Shown here piece by piece: positions 31,336 to 44,160 of a DNA stretch of 64,000 nt. The first letter of the stretch is position 1. The number at the start of each line of letters is the position of its first letter. The position numbers were made by a program, and so were the translations under genes. Origin of the DNA: Dastarcus helophoroides (taxonomy: Eukaryota; Arthropoda; Insecta; Coleoptera; Bothrideridae); NCBI GenBank assembly GCA_028583605.1, contig CM053328.1, forward strand, positions 8,758,782 to 8,822,781. Reading direction: 5' to 3'. The notes under the pieces are model-generated. The model did no database searches. It was not told the DNA's origin and saw only the letters and a list, made by a program, of their open reading frames with translations.

Positions 31336-33067
31336 AAAAATCAATTCAAAAACTCGATATTTTTTAAAAAATCGATATTTTCAAGTAGGTGGAAATTTTT
31401 AAAAACTTAAACTTTTTTGAATATTTCAACTTATTTTTGCAACTTTCTAAATTCTAAAAATTTAAACATTTATCAAAATTGTCAAAATTCAAAAAATTAG
31501 AAAATTTGATAAAATTGAAATTTTCAAAAGCACTCGAAAATTTCAAAATAGCTTAAATGTGGCTAAATTTTGAATAGAAAGTATAAATTTCCAATCAACT
31601 CAAAATTTGGCGAAACTTGAGAAATGTCGAAATTTTCAAAAAACCAATTCAAAAACCCGATATTTAAAAAAAATCGATATTTTCAAATAGGTTGTAATTT
31701 TCAAAAATTTGAACTGTTTTGAAAATTTTCACTTTATTTTGAAATTTTCTAGATTCAGAAAATTTAAACACTTTCAAAAAAGCCAAAATTCAAAAAACTC
31801 AAAATTTTGATAAAATCGAAATTTTCAAACACTCGAAAATTTCATAATAGCCAAAATGTGGCGAAATTGTAAATAAAAAGTAGAAATTTTCAAAAAGCTC
31901 GAAATTCTACCAAATTTTAAGTCAAACTTTACAAAAAATCAATTCAAAAACTCGATACTTCTAAAAAAAAATCGTCCATACTTCGAAAAGAAATTTATAC
32001 TTCAAGATTTTTCTTTTTTTTGCTGGAAAGGATTGGTTACCTTCAAAAATTGATACACATCAACAAGATTTCAATATCAATTTCAGGAATGAACTTGTAA
32101 TTTTGAGTTTAACGTTCCAATTAAAAAATTAAAGACAAAACTTCCAGAAAAAAACTCTAGAGATTAAAATTACAAGTCTAAAAAGAAAATATCAAGGAGC
32201 AAGTCAGAATATTGAGTTAAGTTTAAAGAAACTCAAAATTTTGAGTTGGAATATAAAATTTTCATCAAAAGTTCCAAGATTAAAAAAAATGATGTTAAGA
32301 ACCCAATTTCAGAATTACCCAAACTTCAAGCAAAAATTTAACACTTCTAGAAAGAACTTGCTTTTGGATAGACTATTTTACAAATTAACGACGAAGTTAA
32401 GAAAAAAATTGAAACTTTGATATTTAAATCTAAAATTGGATTTCAAATAGAAAATTTCAAAAAAAAAGTCGACACCTGTAGAACGAAAATCGTTATAGGA
32501 ATCTATTATAGAAGTTACGGATAAAATTGACGAACAAAATTCGGACTGTAATATCCAAATCAAAAATTAGATTTCAAATAGACAGTGTCGAAACAAGCGT
32601 CAACATTTTTTGCTAAAAGTTAAAATTTAAAGAAAGAAGTCAAAATTTCGATTTCGATGGTTAAATTAAGAGAAGAAGTCGAGATTAACGAGAAAAAAGT
32701 TGAAGTTTTGCACCACCACACCAATTGCAAAGTTAAGGGCAAAACTTGAAAAATTGAAAATTGAAAGAAAATTGTTCATAGTTCGAAAAAGAAACTAAAA
32801 CTTTGAATATATAATTCCAATTTCGAAACAAAAGTAGAAACCTCGTGAAAAAGTCCAAATCTAAAGATTCAAGGTTAAACATTTGAATTCAAAAGATGAA
32901 GACGTTGAGATTAGAAATATAAAGTTGAATTTATAGAGAAAATAAAATGAAATCCTCAAAAAAGACAAAATTACAAAAAAGTCATCACTTTGGGTTGAAG
33001 AACAAATTTAAATTTTTTAGTTTGCAAGGGAAGCTATTGACCAATATTGTAAAAAACACAAAATTGA
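31336..33067. repeat. A-run quasi-repeat block with a local duplication
   Basis: About 31330-31600 (CAATTCAAAAACTCGATA, AAATCGATATTTTCAA, GGTGGAAATTTT) is repeated at about 31645-31900 with the same order and about 315 bp spacing, and starts again at about 31930. From 32,100 the texture becomes irregular. No gene; the ORF at 32378-32563 is rejected. Confidence 0.55.
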
Positions 33068-33128
33068 CATTTCCAACCCTTACTTCCTAGAATTATTTAA
33101 TATTCATAACTACTGAACTTTAGTAACG

Positions 33129-33292
33129 AAACGATTGAAAAAGAAACAGATAATCAAAAATTCCACAATGTTTCGATAAATATTTGCTGTTATGGCCGCC
33201 GATGATGCAGTAATGCGTAACCTGGTCCGGTGTTAGCAAATATTTATGGAAACATTGTGGAATTTTTGAATATCTGTTGCTTTTTAATCGTT
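33129..33292. repeat. Small foldback family C, complete copy
   Basis: Left arm of about 60 bp (AACGATTGAAAAAGAAACAG, then CACAATGTTTCGATAAATAT) is mirrored by the right arm (ATATTTATGGAAACATTGTG to TTTTTAATCGTT), enclosing a 44-bp loop with GATGATGCAGTAATGCG and CCTGGTCCGGTG. The loop and one arm recur at 5244-5339. Non-autonomous foldback; no target duplication identified. Confidence 0.8.
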
Positions 33293-33826
33293 AATACAGT
33301 TTAATAGTTATAAAAAACACAGAATTTAACTATTCTGTTAATAAAAGTACTATTAATATGTAACAAACTCTTAAAAATTTCGTGAGTATACATGTCAGTT
33401 TACCGATTAAAGGGTTTATCATTTCAAAAACCAATTTCACCTTTTGAAAGCAAGCGCAACAGTGCAAGAATAAAACGAGAGTAAACCGAGTAAAAGTTAC
33501 AGTATGGAGTCTCATATTTCCGTCTAAAATGTTTGACGGCAAAAATTAATTTCACCCCGCTGAAATGTTAAAACATTTCTGGTTAAGATTGCATGAAATT
33601 AGAAGGCGATTTAACAAGAAGGAGGAAGGTAATTGTTCCCCCGTTGGGCTGAAACATGCCGGTTAACACATTTGAGTGGTTCTAGTGGAAACATTAAAAA
33701 CTGTAATTATTTTGCGCAAGCTGAGAAATAATACGCACTTTATACATTGTTACTGACATTTACTTTCTTGCAGGAGATTAGGTTCGAGTGGGTATCACCA
33801 ATACCATTTTTTACATCACTAATAAA
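33293..33826. other. Single-copy-looking non-coding DNA
   Basis: Mixed complexity, for example GAAGGAGGAAGG region near 33618 and GCTGAAACATGCCGG near 33650. The minus ORF at 33330-33542 has no recognised domain and looks fortuitous. Confidence 0.35.
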
Positions 33827-33919
33827 ATTGAAATACCAATCTTATCCCCTGAAACCAAGAAAGGTTAAAAAACACAACGCGTTTCGATAGCCAAGCTGTC
33901 ATCATTCAAAGAGATACTC
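33827..33919. repeat. Foldback repeat family B, copy 9 (left half)
   Basis: TTGAAATACCAATCTTATCC, GAAACCAAGAAAGG, then directly ACACAACGCGTTTCGATAGC (the AAAGGTTGCTCTA segment is deleted) and CAAGCTGTCATC. Deleting that segment removes one side of the hammerhead-like stem I. Confidence 0.8.
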
Positions 33920-33962
33920 ACCTTAAAGTAGAGATTCCTGTTTTGTAGACCGGGAAGCCATA

Positions 33963-34190
33963 ATTTTGGTAAAACGGATCGGTCTTTGGTTATCTTCAAA
34001 AATTGAAATACAAATCTTTGTCCCCTTGAAACCAATAAAGATTAAAAAACACAACAAAGGTTGATTTAACGCGTTTCGATAGCCAAGCTATCATCTTCTT
34101 TGTTGTGTTTTTAATTTTTCTTGGTATCAGGGGACAAGATTTGCATTTCAATTTTTGGACATAACCAAGTTCCACTCCGTCTCACCAAAA
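33963..34190. repeat. Foldback repeat family B, copy 10 (two-armed)
   Basis: Full left arm from TTTTGGTAAAACGGATCGG to GATAGCCAAGCTATCATCTT and full right arm to CCGTCTCACCAAAA. The perfect stem II (GATAGC/GCTATC, minus strand) and GAAACGCGTTAAA are kept, but the joint jumps from CATCTT straight to TTGTTGTG, so the CTGAAGA box is cut. Confidence 0.85.
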
Positions 34191-34229
34191 TCACTAATAA
34201 ATAAAATCATTTTGGGGAGCCTACAATCT

Positions 34230-34430
34230 ACCTAATTCAAAATATTTATCAATATCTACTTTGAAAGTAATGCTCCTAAGCTGTCAACAATTATATTATA
34301 GTATAACAACTTGTATGCTTTAATCTGGTGGCCGTTTCAGAAACCTCACACTCAATCAGATCCTGTTAGTTTGTATTTAAATAATTAAAATCCCCAGACA
34401 TAACTATTACACTATTATTCGTGCCAAAGT
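34230..34430 (-). pseudogene. Non-LTR retrotransposon endonuclease scrap
   Basis: The minus-strand frame reads SVIVMSGDFNYLN followed by a segment with SETATRLKHTSC. A GDFN motif followed some 20-30 residues later by a TRL...S block is the pattern of the endonuclease domain in CR1/L2/RTE-like elements. It is about 60 codons long, broken, and bordered by foldback copy 10, so origin and clade are uncertain. Confidence 0.45.
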
Positions 34431-34573
34431 AATAAGAATAACTTTTAATATTGGAAATGTTTATGTTGAGATATGGGGTGAAGTTTAGGGTTTTCGTTCA
34501 AGCTTGGGAGTATACGGTGTCGCTCGCTCTGACATACTCGCCTGTCAAGCGCTCTCGGCGTTGAGAGGCCGGC

Positions 34574-34897
34574 GTGAAAACTATGGGGAATGTTAAGTTT
34601 ACAGTTCACCGCAGTGCACCATATTCGTTTAATCCAGTGACGTCTCATTGGATAAGGCTATCAGCTATAGATATTAAGAGTTTGAAAAATAGCGAAAAGT
34701 GTAAGACATATCGAGAGAGTAAAAAACGTTTACGAAAGATTGAAAATAGAGAATCTAGTGAGTTAAGTACGAAAACACCGCTAACAAAAACTGAACACAA
34801 TAGGCGGTATCGTGAGCATGTAAAGATGCGCAAAATTAAAGGTTCTGAAGTTTACACGGGCTACCCAAGTCAGCAGCCCTTAACTGAGGGGTTATAA
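34574..34897 (+). CDS. Hypothetical basic protein fragment, possibly TE-derived
   Basis: A 107-codon frame in a less AT-rich stretch. It is strongly basic (KTYRESKKRLRKIENRESSE, then HNRRYREHVKMRK) with a repeated R-Y-R-E-type helical motif, as seen at the N-terminus of many insect transposon-linked proteins. It has no catalytic motif, ends soon after, and no promoter or splice site was identified. Upstream 34490-34573 is GC-rich. It may be a 5' exon or a relic of a larger mobile-element gene. Confidence 0.3.
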   Translation: MKTMGNVKFTVHRSAPYSFNPVTSHWIRLSAIDIKSLKNSEKCKTYRESKKRLRKIENRESSELSTKTPLTKTEHNRRYREHVKMRKIKGSEVYTGYPSQQPLTEGL

Positions 34898-37800
34898 TTC
34901 CATTATTATGCTGTAAACTCTAACCCTAAATCCAATTGACGTACTGTATTGAAAACCTTGAAGTACTCAGTAAAGGAATATGGTAAAATATCTGCAATTA
35001 TAATTTTTAGGGCTCAAATAAATGTAGATTATTTTTACAGTAAAATTGACAAATTTTTCCTTGTAGATCAAATATATTTTAATGTTTCATTGTTTTCGCT
35101 TTAAAATAAAATATTTTTTTCAAGAGCCATGAGCATAGATGCCCTAATATTATTTTGATTTAAATTATTTTGTAGTCTATTTGGTTATACTAGTATATTT
35201 CAATTTAAAAAATAATCTTTCAAAGGAAACTTGGCCAATGGAAAGTGTAAATTTAGAAGAGATAAACATTGCAGAAATAATCTTAAAAATAGAAAAACGT
35301 CGAAAGAAAAATATTTGAATATTCAAGTTTTCACTCGAACTCTCAAGCCGAATACTTCGATATTGAGGTCGAAAATAAAAAAAAAATAGCTAAATAAGGC
35401 TAAAAATTTGAATTCAGAAAAGTTGCTAGAAAAACAGTAAAACAAAATAGACAATTTTAGGAAAATATTCGAGGATTTCAAAAAATTCATAATGTTTTAA
35501 AATTTCAAAACATATGTCAACATTTTGAGGTTAAAGATGAAATTTTGCAACTAAATCAAAATCATTTAAAAAAAATTAAAATATTTCATTTAAAGTCAAG
35601 ATTTTAAATAAATGGCTTGTGTTCTTAAAAAAAAAGAGTATAGATTAATTTTAAAACCCTAAAAATAAAAAACTAAAACTTTAACACTGGTTGAAACCTT
35701 TATTGGTGTTGGAAATAAGAGTAGAAAGTAAAGTTTGAATTTTGGGATTTGAAAATTTGAAGAAACCCACCACTCATGATTTAATAAAAAAGGGGATCCT
35801 AAATTTCGAAAAAAAGTTGACATTACAAAACTTTGATGAAAAATCTTGAGTTTATGAGTTAATAATTTTAAGAATTTTTTAGGCTGAGGTCAAAATTTCG
35901 AAAATAAGTCAAAATCTTTAGAAATATTTCGGGATTATTATTTAACACGAAAATTTTAAACAACACGTAAATATTTATTGACAGTTTAAGAAAAATGAAT
36001 GACATGTTGAAAGGTTGAGGAGTTTTGTGAAAAAGTCATAATTTCAAGAAAATACTCTATATTTGTTTTTTTAGTGCAATATCTTGGGTTAGACTCGCAA
36101 GACTGATGTTCAAATTTTGAATCCGTTTGAAATCCGCAGTGTCAAGCGAACATCATTACTTTAACATTAGTTAAAAAATTGCAATTTTCTTTAAAAGAGT
36201 TTGAAGTAATGTAACATATAAATAGAAACACATCTAAACAAATTCACGTGTGATCTGGAATATGATAAACAAAATTAAAGAACCAACCTCAATTTTTAAG
36301 ATTGATAAATTTGCCATTCAACTGCCCTCTAATGTTTTTTTCGATGATCCTGATTTCAATGCGAAATAATCCAAATAGATTTATTAACTGAAACAAGTTT
36401 ATTTTGGAAGTAATTATAAATTCCATGGAAATCAGAAAAAATTAACTTCATTTTCAAGAAACCAAATTGGGTTGAATGCAGCTAGTCATTCAAAGTCCAT
36501 TCAAAGAAACAAAAACATGACATGCAATTCAAAGACCATAAATTCTTGTCAGGAAAAACAATTACATGACCGGGGCAATAAATATTAGGATCAAGAGAAA
36601 ACTAAAAACAAAATACTTTTATCCCAAGAAGAAAAGGCCAGGAATAACACTTTTAAGACAATTACTATTTACGAGCACCCTGGTTCTATTTATTGTAACG
36701 TTGCCTTTCAAAGAGGAAAGAAGGCACATTCAGTGTCAATAAACTGATTCTTAAACTTGGAAAAAATAGGGATGACAGAATATCTAAGAACCACTTGTCG
36801 GAATGACAAATTTCTGAAATGTACTACTTATGCAACCAGGGGGTTCAAACAAACTGTAAAGGGCCGTAAAATTCATGTGGTGTAAGACACATCTGCAAAC
36901 ACTTTCAACACAGTCAGCCTTAACGACATTTTAATCAGTTATAAAAAAAAAACTAAATGTAATACGTATTTTTGTAAATCAATACATATTTTATGTAATT
37001 ATTATTATTTACTACTTCGAAGATACATAGATAATTGTAGTGGCGAATTTCAAGGGGTGTCGGATAACACAAAGGTCAACGTCACTAAGATTCTAGCCTT
37101 AATAATCTAAATAAATAAAGGTTTCATATTTCAACACGATCGGTAAAGAGGTTAGGAAAGTATTAATTAAATTATTTTTTATAACAACTTTGAAAGTCTG
37201 CATTTCAAAAAGTAAACATTTTTTATTAATTTTTTTTCGTAATTCGTATTTATTTATCATTCCGAATTAACTGCCAGGCGTTGTTTTGAAATTTGTAAAT
37301 ACCCTGTATAACCTTGTATGTTAAATAAAATGTTAATTATGTTTCTATTTGATGTTATCATTTCCAATGTCTTCGTTGGTTGCAAGGATTGCGAAATCTG
37401 TGAATTTTTCGTAGAAGATTCCATGATTTACAAACTTTGTAATAATTCCTTTTGCGATACGCAAACTCTTTAAATGAGACATCTTAAAACATGTCCAAAT
37501 GTAAAATGTTTAATTTATTTAGCTATTTTTATTGGCTAAAGTAGTTAATGAACTATAAATACTATTTATCGTTTCGAAATTATATCGATGTTAAGGTTTT
37601 GAAAGTATCTTGGAGATGAAATACTTTTTCAGAAAATCTTAATTTATTTCGCACCTTATAAATATTTCGGGCTCTGAATTACGTAGCAAATAAAAGAGTT
37701 ACAAACGTAAGAAACGTCGTATTTCCACCACGTTGCTTACTTTGATTTTATTAGGTGGATATTTCACAGAGTTCTGCCGTTGACAGGGTTGGGTTTTTAC

Positions 37801-38469
37801 AATCGTGCTACGCCCGGATGTATTTACGTGCAATCAGAGATTTCCATTTACGACCTTATATATTTTGAATGTTGGCAATAAAATAAAATTAGTACGTCAA
37901 CAATGTGATAAAATAAATTTTATGTCAGCGAATTAAATTATCTGTATTTTTTCATTTCGCGTTTCAGCCATTAAAATTTGCGCTCGACTGATTGTGCTAT
38001 ATAGTTGTATATATTTCCTCTATTTAGTGTTATCGATGTTCATACGACAAAATGTCGCAGTTAAAATCGAAATATTTTATTATTTATCAACCTTCAAATT
38101 TTGACATTCAATTCAAAGTTTTCTAATTTTTTTATCCAATTCTTTCTTCCATATGTTTTGAACCTAGTGTTTATCATTTTTCATTCCTCAAGTTTCGACA
38201 TTAAATTCAAAGAGTCTGATTTGAATCCATTTTGCCCAAATCTATTTTTTTTCAATATGATTTCAACGTAAAGTGTTCTTTAAGGACGTAATTGTATATT
38301 TAAAGTTCAATATGTGTCGTTATTTCAGCTTTAATCTTAAAGTTCTGTAATAATTACATCAAGTTTAAAATTTCGATAAAAATGTAGGTTGTCCTAAAAA
38401 CTTTAGGTTCATTTGTCGAAATTCTTATTACCCTTTCAAAATACCCAATTTCTATTTGTTTAATATTTG
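34898..38469. other. Long non-coding stretch, mostly single-copy-looking
   Basis: No ORF with a recognised domain, no foldback copy and no tandem array. About 35250-36100 has A-run texture with AAATTTTGA words; about 36180-37900 is mixed AT-rich DNA. Confidence 0.4.
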
Positions 38470-38944
38470 TGTTCGTCTACAGAATTTGGTTGAAAGTGGA
38501 CTGCATTATTGAAGAAATTTTGAAAAAGGAATGTTACCGCACATTACAGTTTTGATAACTTATGGACTTACCTCAGGTGGTTGAGTTGTCGTCAGAGAGC
38601 GCTCTCATGTTTCCACAGGATGGAGTAAGCCCCGAATTGAAAAGACACAGCCAAATACCCGAAAATTCGTTTAAAATTGCCGTTCATGACCGACTGTAAC
38701 TGTGCTCGGATACTGTGCAACTCTATCTTCCGCAATGTGCAATTTTATTGCGTAAAAACGTGTTTTACATTTTTTTTCTATAAGAGGCCTGCTCCGCCGT
38801 ACAAACACGAAAAAAGGGAAAATAGATAAAACTAAAATTCAGATTTAAACATTCTGCCCACCAAAAACAAGTTAGTTTTTCCTAGTGATTTAGAAAAAAA
38901 TAAATAAAATTAGAATCCTAAAAATTTGAAAATTGAAAGAAAAA
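38470..38944 (-). repeat. 3' LTR of the BEL/Pao element
   Basis: Starts TGTTCGTCTACAGAAT on the plus strand (the LTR end in element sense) and runs up to the pol stop codon. The upper boundary is approximate, defined by AATAAATAAAATTAGAATCC-like sequence at about 38900-38940 that is also present in the 5' remnant. Within it, about 38560-38760 is GC-richer and is the likely promoter region (inference). Confidence 0.6.
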
Positions 38945-41900
38945 TTATTGTCTCGGTAAAAGACAGATCTTAACAACAGGACGTTGCAAAGTTCTGCTTT
39001 GAGTTTTCAAAGTGACAACTCGTAGTACGCCGTCTTCTCCATGATGGAGTTTCGCTACTAGTCCGAGTGCTCATTGCATCGGAGGTTTCTGCTGATTTTT
39101 TATAAGTACTAACATATCTTGTCTAATGTAAAGCAAAGATTTGGTCCATTTGCATCGCTGTTGCAGCGTATGCAAATATTCTTGTTTGCACCACTTCCAA
39201 AAATCACAGTGCATTCCCTGCAAAATTTGCCAGCGAGTTAAACGATTCAATGTTACATGTGATATATCAGGTTCAGGAAAACTAGACAGAGGTTCTGTCG
39301 TTAAAAAGTGACCCAAAGTTAGGGGCACAAGATCGTTGAGATCTTTACTTATGGGCGAAAGGGACCGTGAATTTAAAAGTGACTCAAGTTAGAAATGTAT
39401 AAAACTCCTCGTAGTCATAACTTGCTTCCCTATGACGCGACAAAAATGTGTTTTAACTGACTTAACCCCAGCTTCACTTAAGCTATTGAAATGTGGTAAA
39501 TCAGGAGGGTTAAAGTGCTAATTTATGGAAAGTTTAGCCGCAGTAGCCTCCGCCAAGATCAAAAGTTGGTTATTTGCTCCTATAAAGTTAGTGCCTTGAT
39601 CAGAATAAATATCAGATACTCTACCTCTACGTGCCAGAAATCGCCGAAAACTGGCAAGAACAGCGTCTGTTGACAAATCCGATGACAATTCTAAAAGAAT
39701 TGCTGTTGTAGCGCAGCAGACGAAGAGGCAAACGTACACTTTGAAAGTCTTTGCACCTCGATGCTCCCCCATTGTGATTTTGAATGGTCCAGCATAATCA
39801 AGTGAAACTTGCAAAAATGGTTAGACCTGAGAAATTCTAAATGCGGGAAGATCGCCCATAAACGGAATGTAGGTTTGGGGCTTTGCACGAAAACATTTTG
39901 AACATTTAGAGAGGCAACGATGAATTGCACTGCGAGGAGAAATTATCCAGAAGTTTTGAATGATTATGTTGTGCAAAATCTTCAAACCTGGGTGAAAATT
40001 TTCTCGATGAACTTGTTCTATTACAAAATCAGTGAACCTATGATTTTTGGGTAGCAGAAATGGATGCTTAGCTTTAAAAGAAAGCGATGATTTTCTTAAT
40101 CTTCCGCCAACCCTAAGGATACCCGCTTCGTCTACGAAAGGTGCAAGTTTTCGAAATGGTTTGGGAAGAAACATATTCCTTTGACATGTCCTTATGACGT
40201 CAGAAAATTATTCTTTCTGTAGCCGTTTAACCGTTATTTGTAGAGCTTGTCAAGTTTCAGAAGGCGTAAGGATATAAGAATCGTAGATTCTAGTATTTTT
40301 CAGAATAAAGGTGAAACGTAAAACATAAGCAAGAATATGCTGATTTTTTTGAGAGAAGAGAATTTAAAAAGTAAATCTGAAATCAGCGACGGCGTTTTAA
40401 CAGAAACATGCAAGCATAATTTTCTTTCTTCTTGAGGTATTTCTGAAAGATTATATCGTAAAATAGAAGGCTGTTCAGAAGTTTGTAAAAGAAAATCAGG
40501 ACCTTGCCACCATAGCTTATTGTTCAGAAGTTGCAGAGGAGTCAAACCTCTCGAGATAAAATCAGCTGCATTTTCTCCACTCGGAACATATTTCTATTAC
40601 GAAGAAGGTATAATTCTTTGAACGTGTGTAACTATGTTGGCTACGAATGTTTTCCAGTGATATGGCGAACTGGAAAGCCAAGCAAGAGCAACTTGTGAAT
40701 CTGACCATGCATAAACGGTATCAAATGTAAGAAATTCTGAATAGGACTGTTTTATAAAATTAAAAAGATCTGCTAAAAGATATACTGAAAAAGAACAAAG
40801 ACTAGTCTTGGTAAGGAAATTACCTTAAGAGGGCCAACTCTGGATTTTCCTAAAATGAAAGTAACTTTGACATCGCCATTCGAGGTAATAAATCTAAAGT
40901 AAACTACACAACCATATCCTATAGAACTTGCATCGCAGAAACCATGTACCTCGACGACGAGAAAATGTCTCCGAAATCAGTACCCTTGGCAAGTTAATTT
41001 TGGATATTCCGGTAACTCAGATTTAAAACGAGTCCAGGTTTTGACGATGTCTTTGGAATAAATGTCGTCCCAGTTCTCTTTAGAAAGCCAGAGTTGTTGA
41101 AGAATGTGTTTTGATAAGAAAACAGTTGGTGCCAAAAATCCATGAGGATCAAAAATCCCCGAGGATCAAAAATCCTTGCGATGGTACATTGCGCTTAGTA
41201 AATATAAACTCCGTGGAAGTGAATGAATAAGAAAAAATATCTAAATTAGGATTTCACTGAAGGCCAAGGACTTTTATGAAGCTAGGACCTTCCGTGTCAA
41301 AATTGAGAGTCATTTGAGAATCAGTGTCTGAAACAGCCGATAATAAAGCAGAATGGTTGCTACCCCATTTACGTAATTGAGAACCACCTGTTTTAAGAAG
41401 ATTAATTAACTCTGTTTGTAGCTGAAGAGCTGTATGTATAGAATCTGCCCCTGTAACACAGCCGTCCATGTATATAGAATTTTGTAAAACTTTTAAGGCT
41501 AATGGGTAATTATCTTGTTCAAGGATGGCTAATTGCTTTAGAGTTTTAAGGGCTAAATAGGGTGCTGAAAATATTTCGAGTGGTACTCTGTCAAGAATAC
41601 ATTCTTTGATTTTATCATCAGATGAAAAGCGCCAAAGAAATCTTTAAAACTTTCTATGTTCGGGTTTGACAAAGATTTGGCAAACATGTGCTTTATATCA
41701 CAGATAAACACAACTGGATAAGTTTGAAATCTTAATAAAATAGTTGATAAGTCCTGATGAAGCTTGGGTTTCAAAAAAAGGGTGTCGTTTAAACTTCTGG
41801 CTGCTGCATTCTTTGTACTAGCGTCAAACACTACTCGTAATTTGGTAGCTACGCTGTCGGGCTTTAAGACACAGTGATGAGGCAAATAGAAAACTGAGGT

Positions 41901-42820
41901 TAACTGATAGTCTAAAGAGGAAACTTCTGAAATATATTTTTCCTGTATGTATTCCTTTATAAAATAGGAATAGGACATATGAAGTTCAGGGTTTTTATAG
42001 AGACGGGACTCGAGATACAAAAATCGCCGAAGGACATGTGTATAGGAGTCTTCAAAGTTTAGTTCTCTATGCTTGAAAGGAAGTGAAACCAAAAAACTTC
42101 CTGATTTCTCGCAATAAACTGAATTTTTATAGATGGTTTCACATTTAAGCTCATCAGGTGACAAAAAAGGGTTAGATGTATGAATCTGTTCAATTTCCTA
42201 AAATTTTTAAAGTGTAGAATCAGTCTGTGGTTTAAGTGAAACATGACAGTTGAGAAGAGATGTACTGGGAGGTGGACATTCTGTTCTGCCTTGTAATATC
42301 CAACCAAAAGCTGTTTCAATTGCAACGGGTTGTCCAGGTGCGCCAAATATCCGACCGGATCATAGTACAAATGGTAATAATTCAGCGCCGAGTAATACAT
42401 ATATCTATTGGACCTGCATAGTGAAATTTGCTATCTGCTAGAGGCAAATTGTTGATGTAGGACCAATCTAGAGTATTAATTGTGACCTTAGGTTGATCTG
42501 AACATACTTTAGCTAAAATTATAGCTTCAAATATAAATGTTGGATCATGTTTACCAACAAGTTTTATGAGGCATTGCGTAATGCCATTATTTGAGGAGAA
42601 AATTAAATTATTTAACTTTTCAATTGTGGCCGAATAATGTCGTCGTCGTAATTCTAAACGATTGGCACAATGTTCAGTAATGAAGTTGCCCATACTACCA
42701 GTGTCAAGCAAAACACGAACCTTTTGAAAATTAAACGAACATCTTGAATTTCAACTTCTGCTGTAGATAATAAGACAGTAGTTTGTTTCGTAGAAGTGCT
42801 GCAAGTATTACATTGTAATG
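38945..42820 (-). pseudogene. BEL/Pao pol region (protease, RT, RNase H, integrase)
   Basis: Protease: LLDTGSMGNFITEH near 42690-42730. RT: VVFDASTKNAAARSLND near 41800, CDIKHMFAK near 41690 (motif A), and the active-site box at 41461-41472 reads YMDG instead of YVDD, so the second catalytic aspartate is lost. RNase H: WSDSQVALAWL near 40680. Integrase: zinc-binding region in 39821-40174 (H..H, C..C pattern), catalytic D in SLDYAGPF and in SDQGTNF, and E in SEAGVKSV; a TAG at 39518 interrupts just before the E segment. The C-terminus ends with RPVVKICLL and TAA (38945-38947). Several frameshifts separate these pieces. Confidence 0.88.
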
Positions 42821-42954
42821 GTTGAGAACACTGATCAATGTTTTGTGGCACGAATGTATTATCTGCTGCCATTGGCTGCGAAACTTCATTCATGTTACAA
42901 TTGTCTTCCTTTCTAGAAGTCGAAGGTGACAAATCTAAGTTTTTTTGGATTTAA

Positions 42955-44160
42955 AATGAAGTAGAGTATGGTGGCGAAATTGGCACCTTTTACAATTTGT
43001 AGAAGATGGGCATTTACGCAAAGAATCTTGCGAACGCATACCATTGGTGCATAAATTACTTTGTCTGATTAGTGCTAGCCTTTCGTGAGAAGTTTTAGCT
43101 AGAAATAGCTAACAACGGTATAAAGCATGACTAGCAGAACATATAATGCATTTTGGATTATTAGAAATTCTCTGATGGTCGACTGTATTCAGATAAACTG
43201 ATGGCATAAGTGAATTTTTGGAAGGCTGAAAACCTGTTCTGTTTAAAAATCCGAGAGATTTTGATTTAGCTGGCATCATGCATTGGACGGACTCTAAGAC
43301 CTTGCATTGATTCTTTAAGAATGTAGAAAGGTTTGGTATGTGGGCATATCTATCGTGCTGTGTTCAATTTTAAAATAATTCGTTTTAGTTTTTGCATATA
43401 GTTTTTGAAGTAAAATATTAAATTTTAAAAAATCCCAAAAATTTAGAGCCTTTAGAGCTGCAAGGTTCCCGGAAAAAGTGTCAAGTAAAAGTCGAAGATC
43501 TTTCGCTGAGGGCCTTTGTATTGGTTGAGCTGTGTAAATTTCATTAAAATATGTTGTCGCCAAAAAACGCTTACTTTGATACCTCCCAACTAAAATATCG
43601 TAGGCTATTTGGTAATTATTTTCCGCCATTGGAATTGCTTTGACCAAACTGAAAGGTTCATTTTTTAACGAAGTCACAAGATAATGAAATTTTTTAACAT
43701 TAGGCAGCTTAGAATTCTTATGAATGATGCCATTATATATCAAAAAATGATGGACATAATTTTAAATTACCGTCAAAGATAGGCACGTTGATTTTTGGAA
43801 GCTTGGCAACAGGCGTATGGTGATTTGTTTTAGATACAGCCGACTCGTTACGGTTTGCGTTTAAAATTGAAGCTTGTTTGCCTTTTATGCTGTACCAATA
43901 GTTATCAGCTAAGGCCCTTTCTCTGTCTTGAGTTTCAAATTCCGAATCTTTAGAAATTAGAGACATTATTTTGTTATGAAATTCTTGAAATTCATCATGA
44001 ATGACGTCTACGAACTCAGCTCTAGCTAACAAATTTTGTTATGTAAAACTCATCAGCTGTTGCATTACCACCGTATTCATTCATATATTTCACGTAGTCT
44101 ATTTAACGACACCCCGCCTTTAAATGTCAGTTTAATAACATTTTCAGCCTTAGTTGCCAT
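42955..44160 (-). pseudogene. BEL/Pao gag
   Basis: The probable start is the ATG at 44160-44158, but a stop follows after 23 codons. The body includes LPKINVPIFDGNL, then VKKFHYLVTSLKNEPFSLVK, the conserved BEL gag core, and, at about 42960-43180, a finger array with KCIICSASHALYRC followed by a C/H-rich tail with FRHHTLLH, typical of the family. The frame breaks near 44090 and 43735 and a stop (TAG) occurs soon after the first finger. It would form the virus-like particle core in the cytoplasm. Confidence 0.85.

Noticed and set aside
33129..33292. Hammerhead motif in foldback family C
   Set aside because: GAAACATTGTGG and hairpin arms suggested one, but no CUGANGA box lies at a workable position.
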